NCBI GenBank assembly: GCA_036386655.1
Contig: DASVVG010000105.1
Location: forward strand, 1-7,478
Direction of reading: 5' to 3'
Length of the DNA stretch: 7,478 nucleotides
From: JAHWJX01 sp036386655
GTDB lineage: Bacteria; Pseudomonadota; Alphaproteobacteria; Caulobacterales; Caulobacteraceae
In this document: positions 5,671 through 7,478 of the stretch, one piece after another
Layout: the number at the start of each line of letters is the position of its first letter
Position numbering within the stretch: the first letter of the stretch is position 1
Program-made: the position numbers and the translations under genes
The notes under the pieces: model-generated
What the model was told of the DNA's origin: nothing
The model's input: the letters and a program-made list of their open reading frames with translations, nothing else
The model's database searches: none

Positions 5671-5695
5671 AACCGGACCGGATGCCGACGGTTCC
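5671..5695 (-). promoter_or_regulatory. Candidate EcfG-type general-stress promoter
   Basis: On the minus strand GGAAC (5691-5695) is followed after 16 nt by GGTT (5671-5674). The known alphaproteobacterial EcfG (ECF15) promoter is GGAAC-N16-17-CGTT, so there is one mismatch, in the first base of the -10 element. The predicted transcript would start about 20-25 nt before the TTG at 5640, a natural place for the dehydrogenase promoter. Assignment is by motif and position only. Confidence 0.45.
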
Positions 5696-5737
5696 TGCGG
5701 CTTATCAAAGGATGATGAGGACCTATAGCGCGAGAGG

Positions 5738-5761
5738 GAAAGCCCGGGACGTTGCTCCCGG
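5738..5761 (-). terminator. Possible terminator after the EF-hand gene
   Basis: CCGGGA (5744-5749) and TCCCGG (5756-5761) form a 6-bp stem with a 6-nt loop, about 30 nt past the stop of the EF-hand gene. On the minus strand the stem is followed by GCTTTCCC, so the T-tract is short and interrupted. It is a weak intrinsic terminator at best. Confidence 0.4.
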
Positions 5762-5790
5762 ACCTTCCTCACGGACCGGCTTGTTCGCCG

Positions 5791-6518
5791 CTAGTGCTTC
5801 GCGAACTCGGCGCGGGTGACGGCGCCGTCGCGGTCGGCGTCGAGGTGGGTGAAGGCCTGGCGGAGGTGCGCGGCCATGGCGGGCTGCACGTTTCTCGCGG
5901 CCGCGGCGACCTCCGCGCCCGTGATGCGGCCGTCACCGTCCGCGTCGAAGCCGGCGAACGCCTGCTCCCCCGTGGCGAGGTGGTGGCGCTCGAACTCGGC
6001 GAAGCCGACGACGCCGTTCCGGTCGGTGTCCGCCTCGGCGAAGAGCTTGGGCGCGTCCAGGGCCGGCTGGGGTGCGGGGCGGTTTTCGGGAGCTCGGTGG
6101 AGCGGGACGCCCACGGGTCGCTCGGAGGCCGGTGGCGCGCCCTTGTTCCCATGATGTGGTCGGCGTGGCCGCTGGCCATGAACTCCGCGAGCGTGACGCT
6201 GCCGTCGCTGTTCCCATCGAGGTCGCGGAAGATCTGGCGGAGGTCGGGGCGGGCGTGGCTGGTCGTGGCGGCGAGGACGCCCATGGACAGCGCCGCGCTG
6301 GCGGCCAGCGCGGCGGGAAGGGCGATGCGGGACTTCAACATGGACAGGCGCTCCGGGGAGGTGAGGGACGCCGGCTGCGCCAGGTAGCCGTCGATCATCT
6401 CCCTGACCACTTCGCTGGCGGACCGGCCGTTCTCACGGCAGCGGCTCATGAACGCCTGCTTGGTGGCGTGGGGGAGCCTGACCTCCAGGTTCTCGGTCTT
6501 CTTCGGACGGGACGGCAT
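5791..6518 (-). pseudogene. Ribbon-helix-helix / membrane / EF-hand protein, frameshifted
   Basis: One gene split over two frames. From ATG 6518 (GGAG 8 nt upstream) the product starts MPSRPKKTENLEVRLPHATK, a ribbon-helix-helix DNA-binding domain (about 10-49: strand LEVRLP, helices with KQAFMSRCRENG and RSASEVVREMIDGYLA). A hydrophobic stretch follows (about 60-89, MLKSRIALPAALAASAALSM onward), then a first EF-hand loop DGNSDGSVTLAE (101-112). Near 6148-6150 the reading leaves this frame. Restoring one G in the GGG gives MGNKGAPPASERPVGVPL and continues into three more EF-hand loops, DTDRNGVVGFAE (164-175), DADGDGRITGAE (192-203) and DADRDGAVTRAE (227-238), ending at TAG 5791: 242 aa if repaired. 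Third-base G/C preference switches frame at the same place. Without repair, translation from 6518 runs on to 5769 as Ser/Pro/Arg-rich sequence. It may be a true mutation or a homopolymer base-call error. Calcium binding is expected for the EF-hands. Confidence 0.8.
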
Positions 6519-6526
6519 CACGGGTG

Positions 6527-6530
6527 CTCC
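6527..6530 (-). promoter_or_regulatory. Ribosome-binding site deciding the 6518 start
   Basis: On the minus strand GGAG lies 8 nt before the ATG at 6518. It favours this start over the upstream in-frame ATG at 6611, whose extra 31 residues look non-coding and lie close to the groEL terminator. Confidence 0.6.
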
Positions 6531-6570
6531 GGCCTCGGCACTGGAACGCGATCTGATCATGGCAGGGAAC

Positions 6571-6581
6571 ACGAAGTTCGT
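6571..6581. repeat. Short palindrome ACGAA-G-TTCGT
   Basis: This is a perfect 5-bp inverted repeat around a single base, in the gap between the groEL terminator and the EF-hand gene start. It is in a position where an operator could lie, but it is short enough to be chance. Confidence 0.25.
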
Positions 6582-6624
6582 ACCGGCGCCCGCGCTTTCG
6601 TGTCGGGACACGGCGCCGGTCGCG

Positions 6625-6653
6625 AAAAAGGCCCGGGAGTTTCCTCCCGGGCC
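6625..6653 (-). terminator. Rho-independent terminator of groEL
   Basis: On the minus strand GGCCCGGGAG and CTCCCGGGCC form a perfect 10-bp stem with a 4-nt loop, followed at once by TTTTT. It lies 27 nt beyond the groEL stop. Strong stem, short loop and T-run make this a clear intrinsic terminator, and it separates groEL from the EF-hand gene. Confidence 0.93.
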
Positions 6654-6680
6654 TCGTTACGCAGTGACTGTGCGTGGACC

Positions 6681-7478
6681 TTAGAAGTCCATGTCGCCCA
6701 TGCCGCCGCCCATGCCGCCGCCCATGCCGCCGCCGGCGCCGCCCGAGGACTTCTTCGGGGCTTCGGCGATGGCCGCTTCGGTGGTGATCAGGATGCCGGC
6801 CACGGAGGCGGCGTCCTGAAGGGCGGTGCGGACGACCTTGGCCGGGTCGATCACGCCGCTGGCGACCAGGTCGCCGTACTCTTCGGTCTGCGCGTTGAAG
6901 CCGAAGTTCGCGTCCTTGTTCTCCAGGACCTTGCCCACGACGATGGAGCCTTCCACGCCCGCGTTCTCGGCGATCTGCCGGATCGGGGCCTGGAGCGCGC
7001 GGCGCACGATGGCGACGCCGGCTTCCTGGTCGTCGTTGTCGACGGCGATGTTCTGCAGGGCGAGCGAGGCCTTCAGAAGGGCGACGCCGCCGCCCGGTAC
7101 GATGCCTTCCTCGACCGCGGCGCGGGTGGCGTTCAGCGCGTCGTCGACGCGGTCCTTGCGCTCCTTCACCTCGATCTCGGTGGAGCCGCCCACGCGCACG
7201 ACGGCGACGCCGCCGGCGAGCTTGGCGAGACGCTCCTGCAGCTTCTCCTTGTCGTAGTCGCTGGTGGTGTCCTCGATCATGCGCTTGATCTGGGCGATCC
7301 GGCCTTCGATGCCTTCACGCTCGCCAGAGCCGTCCACGATCGTGGTGTCGTCCTTGGTGATGGTGACGCGCTTGGCCTTGCCGAGCATGTCGAGGGCGAC
7401 GTTCTCGAGCTTGATGCCGAGGTCTTCGCTGATGACCTGGCCGCCCGTGAGGATGGCGATGTCTTCCAGCATGGCCTT
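6681..7478 (-). CDS. groEL: Chaperonin GroEL, C-terminal part (runs off right edge)
   Basis: The last 265 residues of the 60-kDa chaperonin are present; the 5' half lies beyond the right edge. GroEL forms double heptameric rings that, with GroES and ATP, enclose and refold cytoplasmic proteins. Recognisable blocks in order are KAMLEDIAILTGGQVISEDL, AKRVTITKDDTTIVDGSGE, TSDYDKEKLQERLAKLAGGV, the signature DALNATRAAVEEGIVPGGGV, EEYGDLVASGVIDPAKVVRT and ALQDAASVAGILITTEAAI. The protein ends in the flexible Gly/Met tail (GGMGGGMGGGMGDMDF) found in bacterial GroEL. The frame is intact and codon bias strong, as expected for a highly expressed gene. The stop is followed by a strong terminator. groES would be expected upstream, outside the window. 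In alphaproteobacteria this operon is usually heat-inducible. Confidence 0.98.
   Translation of the reverse strand, partial: KAMLEDIAILTGGQVISEDLGIKLENVALDMLGKAKRVTITKDDTTIVDGSGEREGIEGRIAQIKRMIEDTTSDYDKEKLQERLAKLAGGVAVVRVGGSTEIEVKERKDRVDDALNATRAAVEEGIVPGGGVALLKASLALQNIAVDNDDQEAGVAIVRRALQAPIRQIAENAGVEGSIVVGKVLENKDANFGFNAQTEEYGDLVASGVIDPAKVVRTALQDAASVAGILITTEAAIAEAPKKSSGGAGGGMGGGMGGGMGDMDF

Noticed and set aside
5641..5772. N-terminal extension of the dehydrogenase to ATG 5772
   Set aside because: The extra 44 residues are Ser/Arg/Pro-rich, not family-like, and would overlap the candidate promoter and inverted repeat.
6519..6611. Upstream start (ATG 6611) of the RHH/EF-hand gene
   Set aside because: The ribosome-binding site and the typical RHH N-terminus both begin at 6518; the extension lacks domain character.
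6700..6735. Repeated GCCGCCGCCCAT units near the groEL end
   Set aside because: They encode the Gly/Met tail of GroEL and are not an independent repeat element.

Overview
The window is GC-rich DNA with strong G/C preference at third codon positions. It looks like an alphaproteobacterial chromosome, most likely Caulobacterales (Phenylobacterium or Caulobacter type). This rests on the alphaproteobacterial GroEL sequence and its Gly/Met tail, a DUF3606 protein, a ribbon-helix-helix/EF-hand fusion and a candidate EcfG-type promoter. The genus is an inference from remembered family resemblance, not from a search. I see no tRNA, rRNA, CRISPR array, IS element or phage gene; it reads as ordinary chromosome with several poorly characterised small genes.

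Layout. Bases 1-196 (minus) hold the start of an unknown gene that runs off the left edge. After a divergent gap come small plus-strand ORFs: a tentative 38-aa ORF (398-514) overlapped by a 71-aa ORF with a good ribosome-binding site (511-726), then a winged-helix DNA-binding protein (775-1230). Convergent to these is a 140-aa unknown protein (1278-1700, minus) with a possible STAS-like fold. Then comes a tight plus-strand cluster: mscL (1794-2198), a DUF3606 protein (2198-2380, stop and start overlapping), a YgiD/DODA-type extradiol dioxygenase (2395-3246) and a spermidine-synthase-like methyltransferase-fold protein (3269-3934). From 3952 onward everything is on the minus strand: a zinc-dependent alcohol dehydrogenase (4492-5640) followed 15 bp downstream by a C-terminally membrane-anchored unknown protein (3952-4476), a frameshifted ribbon-helix-helix/membrane/EF-hand gene (5791-6518), and the 3' half of groEL (6681 to the right edge), which ends at a clear intrinsic terminator.

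How the genes may work together. Stress physiology is the common theme. MscL releases solutes on hypo-osmotic shock, GroEL refolds proteins, and the dehydrogenase operon is preceded by GGAAC-N16-GGTT, close to the general-stress (EcfG) promoter of alphaproteobacteria. The most unusual items are the RHH-membrane-EF-hand gene, with a single-base frameshift near 6148-6150, and the promoter and inverted repeat packed just before the dehydrogenase start.
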